64,000 nucleotides of DNA from CANLBN01 sp050633825. Its GTDB lineage: Bacteria; Pseudomonadota; Gammaproteobacteria; Pseudomonadales; Cellvibrionaceae. The stretch lies in NCBI GenBank assembly GCA_050633825.1, contig JBOEHG010000015.1, positions 26,042 through 90,041 of the forward strand, given 5' to 3'. Of this stretch, positions 44,526 to 53,792 are shown in pieces. The notes beneath the pieces were generated by a model. It was not told the DNA's origin, made no database searches, and saw only the letters and a list, made by a program, of their open reading frames with translations. Position 1 is the stretch's first letter; the number at the start of each line of letters is the position of its first letter. The translations under genes and the position numbers were made by a program.

Positions 44526-44586
44526 TTTTATTGGGGAGTCAAATCATAACAACCGCAAACTCACTCATTAAATGAATCGGGTGACA

Positions 44587-44602
44587 TGGCTTAGATTTTG
44601 CT
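44587..44602 (+). promoter_or_regulatory. Sigma-54 (-24/-12) promoter of kinase operon
   Basis: TGGCTTAGATTTTGCT: GG and GC separated by exactly 10 bp as RpoN requires, close to the TGGCAC-N5-TTGCW consensus. It ends 80 bp before the histidine kinase ATG. Confidence 0.75.
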
Positions 44603-44682
44603 AATGATAAGTAAAAGTTTATAAATAAGAATAAAGCCATTAACTATAAGCAGGGGTTGCGTGTTTGGCCTTGGAGAGAAAA

Positions 44683-46338
44683 ATGGTATTTGATTTTGGG
44701 CAGCTCGTTCTTGTAAAGCGATATCTTTTAGGGTCGCTAGCTGTGGCTATACTACCCCTACTTTTAGTAGCAGTTTTGTATGATCAGCACAGCTCTAATT
44801 TAATGGACCGTTTATTGTTGGAGCGAATTAAAGGTGATCTTGAAACAACGGCGGTTAAAATTAATGGTTTTGTAGATACTCAAATAAAACGTTTAGAAAG
44901 CATTGCCGATCTTCCTGAAATTAGTTCAGCTTTTGATGAATCATTCGGCCAATCCTTATCACCTCGCTTACTCGATTTTTTATATTTCGAAATTGGAGCT
45001 CCTGATATTTATAGCCTTTCTTTTTATAATACGGAAGGTTTGCTAGTTCGAACATTTCCATCTTGGTCAGAAGATAGCAGTTCATCAGAGAGTATTATTG
45101 CTATTGGTGAAAGTTCAGCAGAAGCTCAGATTATTGGACCTGTACTGCCTAAAGCAGGGCAGCCAGGGTGGTTTTTGATAAAAAAGTCAGTATTAAGAGG
45201 AGGGCAGATTATAGGGACATTGGTCTTGAAAATTCGTTTGGCCTCAATGACAGAACAAACGGCACCGCTTTATGTGAGAGGCGCGTATGAACCCTTGATT
45301 ATGACGCCGAATCAAGAGGCTCTTTCTGTGGTGGGACGTATCATGGAACCGACTGCATTATTAGCACAATCAAAAGAATTTTTACCTGGCTGGAGTATTG
45401 CTCTAAAAAATACAGGGGGAATTATTAAAGAACCTGATATTAGACGCTGGCTTTTATTAGTAGTTGTAGCATCTGCTCTTGGAGTAACGTGGCTTTTTGT
45501 CAGTATGTCTAAAAGATTAGCACATATGATTACACCTTTAAATGATGGTGCGCAAGCAATTGCAAGTGGTGATTTAGCAACCCTTGTTCCTGAAAATGGA
45601 CTGGGTGAGTTAGGTACCCTTGCTCGATCTTTTAATAATATGAGCAAGCAATTGAGTGAGATGATTAATAGCCGAGTTTATTCTGAACGACAAGCATCTT
45701 TAGGAAAGCTGGCAACAGGTATTGCCCATGAAATAAGAAACCCATTAGCTACTATTCGCACAACAGTGCATGGACTTATTCGGTCAGAGCGTGAGCCGTC
45801 TCGCAAAGAAATGTTGCAAACGGTAAATAATGAAGTAACTCGCACGGATGCAATTGTTGAAGAGTTTATGAACTATGCCAGACCACGTGAGCCGCATAAA
45901 GAGTTAGTCGTAATTGAAGATATTCTTAGTAGTGTGTTTACTCTCACCTCAGCATCTGCATTGGAATCAGGTGTAAAAATGGGTATGACTGGAGACGCAT
46001 CTTTAATAATAAAAGTTGACCCCGGTCAGTTAAGTCAAATATTGATGAATATTATACTAAACGCTTTGCAAGCTATGCCCAATGGAGGTCATTTAACATT
46101 GCGTACGCATAGACAAAAAAAACGTGTGCATTTAATGATTATAGATACTGGTATTGGTATTCCGGAAGAGCAGTTAGTTGAAATTCAAACGCCATTCTTT
46201 ACTACAAAAAAAGGTGGAACTGGTTTAGGTTTATCTATTTGTTCTCAGTTAATACACGTTAATGATGGAACACTAGAAATTGAAAGTATATTAGGAGAAG
46301 GAACCACTATTTGTATAACCTTCCCTCTAGTTAAATAA
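44683..46338 (+). CDS. Sensor histidine kinase (periplasmic sensor, HAMP)
   Basis: A 551-residue membrane kinase: helix about 10-30, periplasmic sensor about 31-255, second helix (VVVASALGVTWLFVS), HAMP linker, then HisKA with phospho-His in ATGIAHEIRNPLATIRTT (about 342-359) and HATPase_c with LNALQAMPNGG, DTGIGIPEEQ and GGTGLGLSI. The IRNPLATIRTT H-box is of the NtrB/AtoS type that pairs with NtrC-like regulators. I start at ATG 44683, after GGAGAG; the frame is open to TTG 44665. First gene of a kinase-regulator-binding-protein operon under its own sigma-54 promoter. Confidence 0.93.
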   Translation: MVFDFGQLVLVKRYLLGSLAVAILPLLLVAVLYDQHSSNLMDRLLLERIKGDLETTAVKINGFVDTQIKRLESIADLPEISSAFDESFGQSLSPRLLDFLYFEIGAPDIYSLSFYNTEGLLVRTFPSWSEDSSSSESIIAIGESSAEAQIIGPVLPKAGQPGWFLIKKSVLRGGQIIGTLVLKIRLASMTEQTAPLYVRGAYEPLIMTPNQEALSVVGRIMEPTALLAQSKEFLPGWSIALKNTGGIIKEPDIRRWLLLVVVASALGVTWLFVSMSKRLAHMITPLNDGAQAIASGDLATLVPENGLGELGTLARSFNNMSKQLSEMINSRVYSERQASLGKLATGIAHEIRNPLATIRTTVHGLIRSEREPSRKEMLQTVNNEVTRTDAIVEEFMNYARPREPHKELVVIEDILSSVFTLTSASALESGVKMGMTGDASLIIKVDPGQLSQILMNIILNALQAMPNGGHLTLRTHRQKKRVHLMIIDTGIGIPEEQLVEIQTPFFTTKKGGTGLGLSICSQLIHVNDGTLEIESILGEGTTICITFPLVK

Positions 46339-46363
46339 AAAAATAAAAATACGGTATAAAATC

Positions 46364-47707
46364 ATGAATACAATAACTTGTCTTATTATTGATGATGAAG
46401 TGAAATTAGCGAAATCTCTATCATTTACACTCAATCAGGCTAATATAAATTGTTTAGAAGCTTACGATGGTGCTAGTGGTTTTAAGCTGGCAGACAATGA
46501 ACGCCCCGATATTATTCTGTTGGATGTTCGTTTGCCTGATTTTTCTGGTCTTGATGTATTGAAAAGAATACGTACCACTCTCCCTGAAACCCCTGTCATC
46601 ATGATTTCTGCGTATGGGGATACTAAAGACGCTGTTAGCGCAATGAAAATAGGTGCTTCAGACTATTTAACAAAACCTTTCGATGTTGATGAATTAATTT
46701 TGTTGGTTCGTGAAACAATATCACGTAAACAACTTAAAAGTGAGGTCCGTTATTTGAGGGAAAAAAACACGTTATCCCAAAATTTGATAGGGGAAAGCCA
46801 AAAAATGCGTGTGTTGAGTGATGTCGTTAATCAAGTCGCTCATAGTAAAGCTAAGACGATACTTCTTTTAGGTGAAACAGGTGTTGGTAAAACAATGGTT
46901 GCCCGAGAAATTCATAATCGCAATGATAATAAAGATTCTCCATTTGTTGAGATTAACTGTTCATCTTTACCTGAACAATTAATGGAGGCAGAACTTTTTG
47001 GTGTTGTTAAAGGTGCTTATACAGGTGCAAGTACCACAAGGGCTGGTTTGGTTGAAATAGCAAATAAAGGTACACTTTTTTTAGATGAGATAGGTGAATT
47101 GCCTTTGTCCTTACAGGCTAAACTATTAACTTTATTGGAATCTTGGACCTATCGTCCTATTGGGTCGCCTAGAGAAAAGAATGCAGACGTAAGAGTTATT
47201 GCGGCAACGAATAGAACACTATCGGAAAGTGTAGAGCAAGGCTTATTTAGAAAAGACTTATTCTTTCGACTAAATGTTATTCCTGTGGACATCCCACCAT
47301 TAAGAGATAGGGAAGAAGATATATGGTTACTGGCTAATTTTTTTGCAGCAACCCTTTCGAATCGAGAGGGAAGTCAGCCGCTGACTTTTTCAGAGGATGT
47401 CAGGAAAATTTTTAATGAATATAATTGGCCGGGAAATATTCGAGAGTTAAAAAATATCATCGAAAGATTAACTATTTTGTACCCGGGAGAATTAATTTCG
47501 GATGGGCAGTTGCCTCCGGATCTATGGGAACTTTCGGATAGTGGAAATGATACCGATACAATAAAAGACGCACTAGCAGATGCAGAAAGAGATCTTGTGC
47601 AACGTGCTTTGCGCGAATGTCATGGTCGAAAAGGGCTTGCTGCAGAAAAATTGGGAATTTCTAGGCATGCTTTAAAGAGGCGTATTCAAAAGTTAGGTAT
47701 TGAATAA
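46364..47707 (+). CDS. Sigma-54-dependent response regulator (NtrC family)
   Basis: A 447-residue activator. Receiver domain about 5-120 with phospho-Asp in IILLDVRLPD (Asp about 54); AAA+ domain about 145-375 with Walker A GETGVGKTMV, the sigma-54 contact loop GAYTGA (Tyr for the usual Phe of GAFTGA, a common variant), Walker B GTLFLDEIGEL and the WPGNIRELKN sensor; Fis-type HTH at the end (GLAAEKLGISRHALKRRIQK). It starts 25 bp after the kinase. I infer that it binds the GAKC-N7-GMTC dyads upstream of this and four other local units. Confidence 0.95.
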   Translation: MNTITCLIIDDEVKLAKSLSFTLNQANINCLEAYDGASGFKLADNERPDIILLDVRLPDFSGLDVLKRIRTTLPETPVIMISAYGDTKDAVSAMKIGASDYLTKPFDVDELILLVRETISRKQLKSEVRYLREKNTLSQNLIGESQKMRVLSDVVNQVAHSKAKTILLLGETGVGKTMVAREIHNRNDNKDSPFVEINCSSLPEQLMEAELFGVVKGAYTGASTTRAGLVEIANKGTLFLDEIGELPLSLQAKLLTLLESWTYRPIGSPREKNADVRVIAATNRTLSESVEQGLFRKDLFFRLNVIPVDIPPLRDREEDIWLLANFFAATLSNREGSQPLTFSEDVRKIFNEYNWPGNIRELKNIIERLTILYPGELISDGQLPPDLWELSDSGNDTDTIKDALADAERDLVQRALRECHGRKGLAAEKLGISRHALKRRIQKLGIE

Positions 47708-47708
47708 T

Positions 47709-48974
47709 ATGTTAACTTTTATTTTTTCAAAAAAGTATTCTTTATTTTTTGCTTTTCTTATAAATGTTAGTAGTAACATAGCGTTTTCTACTAATATTTA
47801 TGACCAATCAAATGAGGTTAGAGTCGTTAAAGTGGGATGCCTTTTTCCATTAGCTGGGCCAGGTGGTTTGTATGGTAGAGATAGTGTTGAAGCTATTAAA
47901 ATAGCAGAAGAAGATATACAAGAAGTGCTGCTTGCATCTGGTATAAAATTGGAAGTTATGATAGGTGATACTCGATCTAAGTCCTTGAGAGGTGTCCAAT
48001 TAGCAAGGAGCTTTGTTGATGATGAAGAAGTTGATTTTCTTTGTGGTGTTGTAAGCTCTAGAATAGCCTTAGCCGTCAGTCAACTAGCTAAAGAAAAAAA
48101 AGTATTTTTTATTGGGACGGATCATGCTTCTCCACGGTTAGTTAATGAAGCTCTACACCCTTATTATTTTCGTGTTAGTAATGATACTCGTCAGTCAATG
48201 CAAGCAGGGGCTAAATATATTCGAGCCCATTACAATAATGGTAAACCACTAAGGATATCTTTTATTGGTCCGGATTATGATTACGGTTATCAGGCGTGGT
48301 CAGATTTAAGGGGGTTGTTGAAATCAGAGGGCGTTAATTTTGAAGTGGTCGGTGAATTTTGGCCGAAACTGTTTGAAAAAGATTATAATATTTATATTCA
48401 TGCTTTAAGTGATGGTCAGCCTGATATCGTTATTAATGGACAATGGGGGCAGGATTTTATAGCCTTTATTCGACAAGCTAAACAACTAAATTTTTTTGAA
48501 AAAACAGTATTAATGAATTTTGATGCTGGCGGTAACTATGAAACCTTTGCTACGCTTGGCGATGATATGCCCTTAGGCCTTGTTCTTTCTGCTCGGCATC
48601 ATGTCAATTGGCCTGATACTGAAAATAATAAATTGTTTGTTAAAAAATTCAAAGACCGTGTTGGTCGATATCCGAGTTATGCTGCAGAGGGTGCTTACTC
48701 GGGTATTATTGCTATTGCTAAAGCGGTTCAATTGGCCGGAGGGGTCGATGACCCCAAAAAAATACAAAAAAATTTAGAAAACTTGATTGTCAAATTGCCA
48801 GAAGACCCGGAAGGGTTTACATCATATATGAATCCTAAAAACCATCAAATGCTACAGGCGCAAGCTATTGGAAAAACAGTATCAAATAATAATTATCTAC
48901 CAGCGACGATAATGTTGGGTGATTGGTTTGTTCATTTCCCTGATCCGATGCTGAAGAATGGTCGTCTAAAATAA
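47709..48974 (+). CDS. Periplasmic ligand-binding protein (Peripla_BP_6), cotranscribed with kinase
   Basis: A 421-residue exported protein of the Leu/Ile/Val-amide binding family: signal peptide (SLFFAFLINVSSNIAFS), then VKVGCLFPLAGPGGLYGRDSVE, the standard start of lobe 1, and later GPDYDYGYQAW and YAAEGAYSGIIAIAKAV. Start ATG 47709 is 1 bp after the regulator stop. No permease or ATPase follows, so it is more likely a sensing partner that presents ligand to the kinase than an importer component. It is not the binding protein of the 59289 importer, although of the same fold. Confidence 0.88.
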   Translation: MLTFIFSKKYSLFFAFLINVSSNIAFSTNIYDQSNEVRVVKVGCLFPLAGPGGLYGRDSVEAIKIAEEDIQEVLLASGIKLEVMIGDTRSKSLRGVQLARSFVDDEEVDFLCGVVSSRIALAVSQLAKEKKVFFIGTDHASPRLVNEALHPYYFRVSNDTRQSMQAGAKYIRAHYNNGKPLRISFIGPDYDYGYQAWSDLRGLLKSEGVNFEVVGEFWPKLFEKDYNIYIHALSDGQPDIVINGQWGQDFIAFIRQAKQLNFFEKTVLMNFDAGGNYETFATLGDDMPLGLVLSARHHVNWPDTENNKLFVKKFKDRVGRYPSYAAEGAYSGIIAIAKAVQLAGGVDDPKKIQKNLENLIVKLPEDPEGFTSYMNPKNHQMLQAQAIGKTVSNNNYLPATIMLGDWFVHFPDPMLKNGRLK

Positions 48975-48991
48975 AAAACTATTTTTGTCTT

Positions 48992-49161
48992 GTGCTAAAA
49001 ACGATCATTTTTAATATAAAAATTGATAATAATTAAAACCATGAAAAAATAAATGCGTGATAATCGATCATTTTTTTTAATAAAAAGATGGTTTTGCTTG
49101 TTTGCCGCCCAATTACAATGTTTTTCCTAACGAAATTTTTTGTTTTGATCTAAAATCGATC
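48992..49161 (+). promoter_or_regulatory. Three activator-type dyads upstream of chemoreceptor gene
   Basis: GTGCTAAAAACGATC (48992-49006, one left-half mismatch), GCGTGATAATCGATC (49055-49069, right half good, left half poor) and GATCTAAAATCGATC (49147-49161, perfect GATC-N7-GATC). They occupy the otherwise gene-free 314-bp gap between the binding-protein and chemoreceptor genes. Confidence 0.6.
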
Positions 49162-49213
49162 CTTTTTTAAAGGATTTTTTTCTTTTTATTTTCTTCGAAA
49201 ATATTAATTTTTT

Positions 49214-49230
49214 TGGCACTCTTTTTTGCT
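49214..49230 (+). promoter_or_regulatory. Sigma-54-like promoter of chemoreceptor gene, 1 bp too long
   Basis: TGGCACTCTTTTTTGCT has perfect -24 and -12 half elements, but 11 bp between GG and GC rather than 10. It is 58 bp before the ATG. The half elements and the enhancer-type dyads argue for function; the spacer argues for a weak promoter or a one-base slip in the T run. Confidence 0.45.
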
Positions 49231-49288
49231 GATGCTATATTTATTTTTAAAACTTATGAAAATTAATTAATTTCTAAGAAGGTGAAGA

Positions 49289-51631
49289 ATGAAAGTTAAA
49301 ACCAAGCTTGTTGCGGGAACGTTGCTATTGGCTTTTTTTTCGGTAACGATTGTCAGTATTGTAGCTAATCATATTGCAAAAAATAGCGCTTCTATTGCAA
49401 TTAATAAATTGTCTCAAGCCAAGCTTTCTTCTACCTTAGAAGCGAAAAAAACACATATAGAACAGTACCTTAATAATTTGAAGAATCAAGTTGAATTGAT
49501 GGCGCTAGAGCAAAATACGGATTCGGCTAACTACCATTTCTCATCTATGTTTTCTATATTTGGTATGTCATCTCAATTGACTCCATCTATGAAAGATGCT
49601 GTAAGGGGTTATTATAAAAGATATTTTTTAGAAATTTATAACAACAAAAATGTTGATGTGGGTGTATCTATAGATCAATATTTTGAGAAGTTTACGGCTA
49701 ATCAATGGTTGTTACAATTTTACTATATCGCATCGAATCCCCATCCTATCGGTGAAAAACATAAATTGGTTATTCCTGAAAAGGAGTATTCTGTTTATAG
49801 TGCAGGGCACCAGGGGTACCATGATGTATTTCGTAGCTATGCTGAAAAACTAGGCTATGGTGATATTTATCTTATTAGCACTGATGGTGATGTCATTTAT
49901 TCAATGAACAAAGGGTTTGAATTGGCTACTTCTGTCCTTAGAGGTCCTTTTGCCGATTCGGGTTTAGGAAGAGTCTTTAGTGCGGCCTTGAAGGCTGGTA
50001 AAGGAGAAGTGGTAGTAGAAGATTTCAGCCGTTATGCCCCTTTATTTGGTGCGCCAGTAGCGTTTCTAGCTTCTCCATTGGTTGGTTCAGATGGAGTTAC
50101 GGGTGTTTTTGTTGTGCAACTTCCTATTGATGCAGTTGATTCTATTATGACTAATAACTATCAATGGAAGAAGGTTGGTTTAGGTAATACAGGTGAAACC
50201 TATTTGGTAGGCCCTGATATGACTTTACGTACAACAAGTCGGTTGCAATTTGAAGAGCCTGAACGTTATATACAAAAGTTAAAAAAGTTTACAAAAGAAA
50301 ACCCTCAGCCAATTGAAGATATCATCACTAGTGGTACGAGTATTGGGTTGCAAAAGGTTGGCACTATATCAACAGAGTTAGCATTATCAGGAGAAAGTGG
50401 ATTCCACACAATAGAGCAATTTGATGGTAGATCGGTTTTGTCGACCTACTCACCAATCACTGTTGAGGGTTTCAATTGGGCCATAATTAGTGAGATTGAT
50501 TATGATGAAGCATTTGAAAGTGCCGAAAATTTATCAAATCGCTTAAATTCTTCTCTTGCAATAATTGCGTTAGCCGTAATGATAGTGGCTACTATAGTCA
50601 TTCTCTTTTTAGCGCAAATTATTTTCAAACCACTTAATATGATAACTATGAGAATGCACGAAATTGCAAGTGGTGATGGTAATTTAAAGAATCGTTTAGA
50701 TGATTCTGGGAATGATGAAATAGCTTATTTTGCAGAAGGCTTTAATTCTTTTGTGTCAAAACTTGATTATATCGTTGAGAGAGTTGCGGAGACCTCTGCA
50801 CTTTTATTCAATCAGAGTGCAAATTTACTTGCACTTTCCAAAGACGGTAAGTGTAAGTCACTTGAGCAGCAGGATATGATGAGGCAGGTTGTTTCTTCTA
50901 TTCGAGATATCACTACGAATGTCGATCAAAATACAGAATATGCTAGCTCCACATCACAAGCTGCAGAGATTGCAAATGAAAAAGCAAATGCAGGAAAAAT
51001 AGCTACAGACCAAGCTGTTATTGCTATTGAAACAGTATCAAATGAAGTAAATGCAACCTCTGAAGCCTTAAAAGAGCTGGAGTTAGATTCAAAAAATATA
51101 GCCGACGTACTTTCTGTTATTGATGATATTTCTAATCAGACTAATTTATTGGCACTTAATGCAGCTATTGAGGCAGCCCGTGCTGGTGATAATGGTCGAG
51201 GTTTTGCGGTGGTCGCAGATGAGGTTAGGAGTTTGTCTTATCGAATACAAACGGAGACACATACTATCTCGGAAACAATTGGAAAATTGCAGCATGGCAC
51301 AATGGATGCGGTAACGACGATGCAGCAAAGTGTTTTAAAAAGTAAAAATGGAGTTGAATTGGCCTCAGAAGCAGGGAAAACATTAGATCTTGTCGTAGAG
51401 AGTAGTAGTGAAATAAATAAAATGAATGAAAAAATCGCAAATGCCACTCGCCAACAAAAAACTATCATCCATACTATTGATAGTAATATGGAGCGTGCTA
51501 AAAAAATTACCGAAAAAACGACTAAATCTTCATTAGCAATTGATAATATTGGTAGTGAAATCTCATCATTGGCAAATGAAATGCAGAATCTAGTATCACA
51601 ATTTGCCGAATCTAGTACTAATAAGCACTAA
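49289..51631 (+). CDS. Methyl-accepting chemotaxis protein
   Basis: A 780-residue chemoreceptor: N-terminal helix (about 7-27), large periplasmic double-Cache-type sensor (about 30-420), second helix (about 425-450), HAMP, and a cytoplasmic signalling domain whose tip is NLLALNAAIEAARAGDNGRG followed by FAVVADEVR. No C-terminal NWETF-like pentapeptide for CheR/CheB is seen. It stands alone with its own sigma-54-like promoter, so the cell would make it only when the local regulator is active, giving taxis toward the inducing solute or a related one. Confidence 0.92.
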   Translation: MKVKTKLVAGTLLLAFFSVTIVSIVANHIAKNSASIAINKLSQAKLSSTLEAKKTHIEQYLNNLKNQVELMALEQNTDSANYHFSSMFSIFGMSSQLTPSMKDAVRGYYKRYFLEIYNNKNVDVGVSIDQYFEKFTANQWLLQFYYIASNPHPIGEKHKLVIPEKEYSVYSAGHQGYHDVFRSYAEKLGYGDIYLISTDGDVIYSMNKGFELATSVLRGPFADSGLGRVFSAALKAGKGEVVVEDFSRYAPLFGAPVAFLASPLVGSDGVTGVFVVQLPIDAVDSIMTNNYQWKKVGLGNTGETYLVGPDMTLRTTSRLQFEEPERYIQKLKKFTKENPQPIEDIITSGTSIGLQKVGTISTELALSGESGFHTIEQFDGRSVLSTYSPITVEGFNWAIISEIDYDEAFESAENLSNRLNSSLAIIALAVMIVATIVILFLAQIIFKPLNMITMRMHEIASGDGNLKNRLDDSGNDEIAYFAEGFNSFVSKLDYIVERVAETSALLFNQSANLLALSKDGKCKSLEQQDMMRQVVSSIRDITTNVDQNTEYASSTSQAAEIANEKANAGKIATDQAVIAIETVSNEVNATSEALKELELDSKNIADVLSVIDDISNQTNLLALNAAIEAARAGDNGRGFAVVADEVRSLSYRIQTETHTISETIGKLQHGTMDAVTTMQQSVLKSKNGVELASEAGKTLDLVVESSSEINKMNEKIANATRQQKTIIHTIDSNMERAKKITEKTTKSSLAIDNIGSEISSLANEMQNLVSQFAESSTNKH

Positions 51632-51655
51632 TTATATTATCTTTTAATCTTCAAT

Positions 51656-51702
51656 GAGCTAAATGAGCTCTTTAGACTTATTTTTTTGGGCTAATATCGC
51701 TC
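51656..51702 (+). promoter_or_regulatory. Tandem activator-type dyads upstream of the MBL/ABC operon
   Basis: GAGCTAAATGAGCTC (51656-51670, perfect halves) and GGGCTAATATCGCTC (51688-51702, one mismatch), centres 32 bp apart, 112 and 80 bp before the -24 element. Geometry is almost the same as at 44480. Confidence 0.75.
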
Positions 51703-51773
51703 TTTTATATATTTTATTTTATGTTAAAAATGAAATATATATATAATTCAATGATTTATATTTTTTTAATTGT

Positions 51774-51789
51774 TGGCGCTTTTTTTGCT
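51774..51789 (+). promoter_or_regulatory. Sigma-54 promoter of MBL/ABC operon
   Basis: TGGCGCTTTTTTTGCT with exactly 10 bp between GG and GC, 100 bp upstream of the MBL-fold gene's ATG. Confidence 0.75.
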
Positions 51790-51888
51790 AACCCAATTGG
51801 GAGGTTAGTGTCTTTGTAAAACCTCTCTATAAAATAGTATTGATATTCATAATAAATTGTTCTATTTAATCAACGAAGGGCTAGGCAA

Positions 51889-52737
51889 ATGATAAAAAAA
51901 ATAATCTTAATGACTACATCAATCTGTATATCAGTTTGTGCGTCAATAACAGTATCTGCAGATGGTATGAAGTTGTATCAACTCACCAGTGGTAAACTAA
52001 CATTGGACAAAGGCTGGTTCACTGCGATGAGAGATGTCGGTAAGCGTATTACTGTTCCTGTAGCAATGTATATTATTGACCACCCAAGAGGATTAACCGT
52101 TTTTGATACGGGCATGGCAGATGACGTTTCCGATGGTGGCTGTAGCGCATATTGGGGTAAAGGTCTATGTGGTGCATTTACCCCAACTCAAAAACGTAAT
52201 GAAGTCATTGACAAGCAACTTGAACGCTTGGGTTATTCGGTTGATGAAGTCAAATATGTGATTTATTCGCATTTTCATCTAGATCATGCGGGCAATATCG
52301 AACTTTTTCCTAAAGCAAAGCATGTAGTGCAAAAAGTTGAACTAAAAACGGCTTGGTGGCCTGAAAAATTTCAAGCAGCTGCTTTTGTTATGAAGGATTA
52401 CGATGAAAGTCGTGGCTTCGATTTTTTACAGCTGAATGGTGATTTTGATTTATTTGGTGATGGCTCGGTAGTTATTCTTGATACTAAAGGTCATACACAA
52501 GGGCATCAATCAGTTAAAGTCCGTTTGCCTAAGTCAGGCACGATTATTTTGGCTGCTGATGCCGTGTATTCGCCTGAAAATGAGGCCGGTGCCATTCCAG
52601 GAATTACATGGAATACAAATGCCTCTATGCAGTCAATTGACCGCCTAAAGCAAATCCGTGATGCAGAAAATGGTCAGCTCTGGTATAGCCATAATACAGA
52701 GCAATATGAAAGTAATAAGCGCTCTGCATATAAATAA
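51889..52737 (+). CDS. MBL-fold metallohydrolase, lactonase-like, exported
   Basis: A 282-residue periplasmic metallo-beta-lactamase-fold enzyme. Signal peptide IILMTTSICISVCASITVSA; zinc motif SHFHLDHAGN (about 126-135), further ligands in KGHTQGHQSV (His about 203) and an Asp in ILAADAVYS, and a last His in WYSHNTEQYE. The arrangement matches the AttM/AhlD-type N-acyl-homoserine lactonase group, which also opens gamma-butyrolactone. An exported member is unusual. The substrate is unknown. It is the first gene under a sigma-54 promoter, followed 89 bp later by a Gld-like ABC system. Confidence 0.88.
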   Translation: MIKKIILMTTSICISVCASITVSADGMKLYQLTSGKLTLDKGWFTAMRDVGKRITVPVAMYIIDHPRGLTVFDTGMADDVSDGGCSAYWGKGLCGAFTPTQKRNEVIDKQLERLGYSVDEVKYVIYSHFHLDHAGNIELFPKAKHVVQKVELKTAWWPEKFQAAAFVMKDYDESRGFDFLQLNGDFDLFGDGSVVILDTKGHTQGHQSVKVRLPKSGTIILAADAVYSPENEAGAIPGITWNTNASMQSIDRLKQIRDAENGQLWYSHNTEQYESNKRSAYK

Positions 52738-52826
52738 ATATTACTTAAAATCAATAATAATTAATGATTTAAAGCTGGTTCTCCACCCTTTTCTGGCTCT
52801 GGGGGATTAGCTTCTAAGGTTTACTC

Positions 52827-53792
52827 ATGTTGAAGTTGAGAGATGTATCCAAATCGTTTGGTCGACGCCAAGTTCTAGAAAATATTAACTTGACTGCTAA
52901 AAAGGGAGAAATAATTGGGCTGCTAGGACCCAATGGAAGTGGAAAGAGCACTATTATGCGAATTATCGCGGGTTACTATACGGCTGATAATGGCAGTGTT
53001 CTTATTGATGGGGCTGATTCCTCTGAAAACGGCAGTATAACTAGAAAGAAAGTAGGCTACCTTCCCGAACGACCCCCACTATATGATGCGCTGACAGTTA
53101 GCCAGTATTTACGATTTATTGCCGACGCAAAAGGTTTAAGCTCTTATGATCGATCACAACAGATACAAGAAGTCGTCAAAGCTTGTCGTATTGAAGAGAG
53201 GTTTCATCAACCCATAATCCAGTTATCAAAAGGCTATCGTCAAAGAGTTGGTTTGGCTCAAATGATACTCGGGGACCCCCAATTATTACTATTAGATGAG
53301 CCTACTAATGGTCTTGACCCAGTACAGATAATTGAAGCGAGAGAAATGATTCGAGCACAATCACAAGGGCGTGCCGTTATTTACAGTAGCCATATTATTC
53401 AAGAAGTTGCAGCCTTATGTAGTCGTGTGGTTATTCTTTTTAATGGTCGCCTTGTAGAAGTTGTTCGGCCTAATTTTATTCCCGGTGAAAAACAGCATAT
53501 TAAAATTCACTTAATAACAGAAAAACTAAAACTATTAATGAAAGAATTAACAGCAATTGAAGGTGTAGAAAAGGTCATTCTTGCTAGTGACTCTTATGAT
53601 GATATTGCTTGTGGTAATACAGTTATTGAGTGCATCACTAATACAGACTCTTCTATTAACAACAAAATAGTGAGTAGTATTATAGCGAATGGCCAGCTGC
53701 GGTCATTGCAACCCATTGAGTTTGATTTAGAAGGACACTTTATTAATCATATTCATAGAATGCGTAAAGAATTGGAAGGAGTTGCTGTATGA
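52827..53792 (+). CDS. ABC transporter ATP-binding protein (GldA/NosF-like)
   Basis: A 321-residue ABC-2 type ATPase. Walker A GPNGSGKST (about 35-43), signature LSKGYRQRVGLAQM, Walker B LLLLDEPTNGLDP; a C-terminal 90-residue domain of mixed structure follows. It pairs with the downstream permease (4-bp overlap) and GldG-like protein. Such GldAFG-type systems are known in gliding Bacteroidetes and as NosDFY-like copper/sulfur systems in proteobacteria; here the neighbours point to metal or envelope handling. Confidence 0.9.
   Translation: MLKLRDVSKSFGRRQVLENINLTAKKGEIIGLLGPNGSGKSTIMRIIAGYYTADNGSVLIDGADSSENGSITRKKVGYLPERPPLYDALTVSQYLRFIADAKGLSSYDRSQQIQEVVKACRIEERFHQPIIQLSKGYRQRVGLAQMILGDPQLLLLDEPTNGLDPVQIIEAREMIRAQSQGRAVIYSSHIIQEVAALCSRVVILFNGRLVEVVRPNFIPGEKQHIKIHLITEKLKLLMKELTAIEGVEKVILASDSYDDIACGNTVIECITNTDSSINNKIVSSIIANGQLRSLQPIEFDLEGHFINHIHRMRKELEGVAV

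Noticed and set aside
52738..52826. Separate sigma-54 promoter in front of the Gld-like ATPase gene (TGGCTCTGGGGGATTAGC)
   Set aside because: Spacing and -12 sequence do not fit, and no enhancer dyad is nearby; more likely read-through from the MBL gene.
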